Source of the DNA: DATEPR01 sp036503065
GTDB lineage: Bacteria > Actinomycetota > Actinomycetes > Mycobacteriales > Pseudonocardiaceae
DNA: 14,708 nucleotides
Direction of reading: 5' to 3'
Assembly (NCBI GenBank): GCA_036503065.1
Contig: DASXXM010000113.1
Location: 1 to 14,708 of the forward strand
Both the position numbers and the translations under genes were made by a program. Every line of letters begins with the position of its first letter. The first letter of the stretch is position 1. The notes below the pieces were generated by a model that was not told the origin of the DNA, ran no database searches, and saw only the letters and a program-made list of their open reading frames with translations. Positions 14,201 to 14,708 of this stretch are shown here, piece after piece.

Positions 14201-14575
14201 GTGAACGTCGTGCTGTGGGTTCTGCAGGGTCTGCTGGCGGCCGTCTTTCTGGGCTCCGGCGGTGTGAAGCTCACGCAGCCGTACGAGAAAGCCGCCAAGA
14301 GGCTGGCCTGGGTGCAGCACTTCAAGCCGTCGGCCGTGCGCCTGATCGGCACCGCGGAAGCGCTCGGCGCGCTCGGCCTGATCCTGCCGGCGGCCACGCA
14401 CATCGCGCCGATCCTCACGCCGATCGCCGCGGCCGGGCTTGCCGCCACGATGATCGGCGCGGTCATCACGCACGTGCGGCTGCGCGACCCGATCAGCCAG
14501 CTGGTGCCGTCCGCGGTGCTGCTGGTTCTCTCCGCCGTGGTGGTCTGGGGCCGGTTCGGCCCGTACCACTTCTGA
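14201..14575 (+). CDS. DoxX-like small membrane protein
   Basis: A 124-residue integral membrane protein of the DoxX-like group. The first helix VLWVLQGLLAAVFLGSGGVK is followed by a cytoplasmic stretch KAAKRLAWVQHFKPSAVRLI and then three more hydrophobic segments (ALGALGLILPA, LTPIAAAGLAATMIGAVITH, VLLVLSAVVVW). Four helices are usual for the family. DoxX relatives are linked to redox or thiol stress in mycobacteria, but most, like this one, have no known activity. The GTG at 14201 has GAGGAG at 14188-14193, seven bases before it. Its divergent TetR neighbour probably controls it. Its stop ends one base before the stop of the convergent gene. Confidence 0.88.
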   Translation: MNVVLWVLQGLLAAVFLGSGGVKLTQPYEKAAKRLAWVQHFKPSAVRLIGTAEALGALGLILPAATHIAPILTPIAAAGLAATMIGAVITHVRLRDPISQLVPSAVLLVLSAVVVWGRFGPYHF

Positions 14576-14576
14576 T

Positions 14577-14708
14577 TCAGCGGCCGACCGCGTAACCCTG
14601 CATGGACCGGGGATCCGCGCCTGCCATGAGCAGCCCGTTGGCCACATCCCGTGCCACTGCGGACAACCGACCCAACGCCCACGGCCCACTGTCGACCAGC
14701 AGGTGCCC
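14577..14708 (-). CDS. Unidentified protein, C-terminal 43 codons
   Basis: An open minus-strand frame enters from the right edge and ends at TGA (14577-14579). The peptide contains HLLVDSGPWALGRLSAVARD and VANGLLMAGADPRSMQGYAV. Nearly all third positions are G or C, and the frame fills the space exactly up to the DoxX-like stop, which supports a real gene. I do not recognise the family; the length and any domains lie beyond the window. Confidence 0.5.
   Translation of the reverse strand, partial: GHLLVDSGPWALGRLSAVARDVANGLLMAGADPRSMQGYAVGR

Overview
The window is very GC-rich, uses GTG and TTG starts freely, and encodes typical actinobacterial families. These include NarL-type two-component pairs, an HhH-GPD repair family, a DoxX-like protein and an XRE-like regulator with an actinobacterial C-terminal domain. 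I infer an Actinomycetota chromosome, most likely of the Pseudonocardiales; the order is a guess from gene style only. I see no tRNA, rRNA, insertion sequence, phage gene or CRISPR array.

Region 1 (1-7784, all minus strand) is a cell-surface glycan locus. In transcription order it encodes an AlgX/AlgJ-like SGNH protein anchored in the membrane (6468-7784), a Pro/Gln-rich single-pass membrane protein (5106-6338), a 1263-residue fusion of two glycosyltransferases, a coiled coil and an FkbM methyltransferase (1322-5113), and an acyltransferase-3 membrane protein (148-1281). The start of an HhH-GPD DNA-repair protein (1-97) follows. Together the first four could build, methylate and O-acylate an exported sugar polymer. 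The polymer itself is unknown.

Region 2 (7950-9864) holds a 29-codon membrane miniprotein on the plus strand with a very good ribosome site. It is convergent with a histidine kinase/response regulator operon on the minus strand whose two genes overlap by ATGA.

Region 3 (9865-11311) is a structured, partly AT-rich gap followed by an XRE-like regulator. The ribosome site and start codon of that regulator lie inside an inverted repeat. A long perfect hairpin then separates it from the next convergent gene.

Region 4 (11321-13238) is a divergent MFS exporter/MarR repressor pair whose two promoters and repeated CTAGTGCA elements are packed into about 80 bases. Both genes look leaderless. The following 248-base gap carries two DnaA-box-like 9-mers.

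Region 5 (13487-14708) is a divergent TetR repressor/DoxX-like membrane protein pair with palindromes between them, then the C-terminal 43 codons of an unidentified minus-strand gene that ends one base after the doxX-like stop.

The most distinctive items are the glycosyltransferase-coiled coil-methyltransferase fusion and its operon, the start-codon-sequestering repeat at 10228-10258, the unlisted miniprotein at 7950, and the repeated pattern of a TANNNT box 6-7 bases before a start codon that has no ribosome site.
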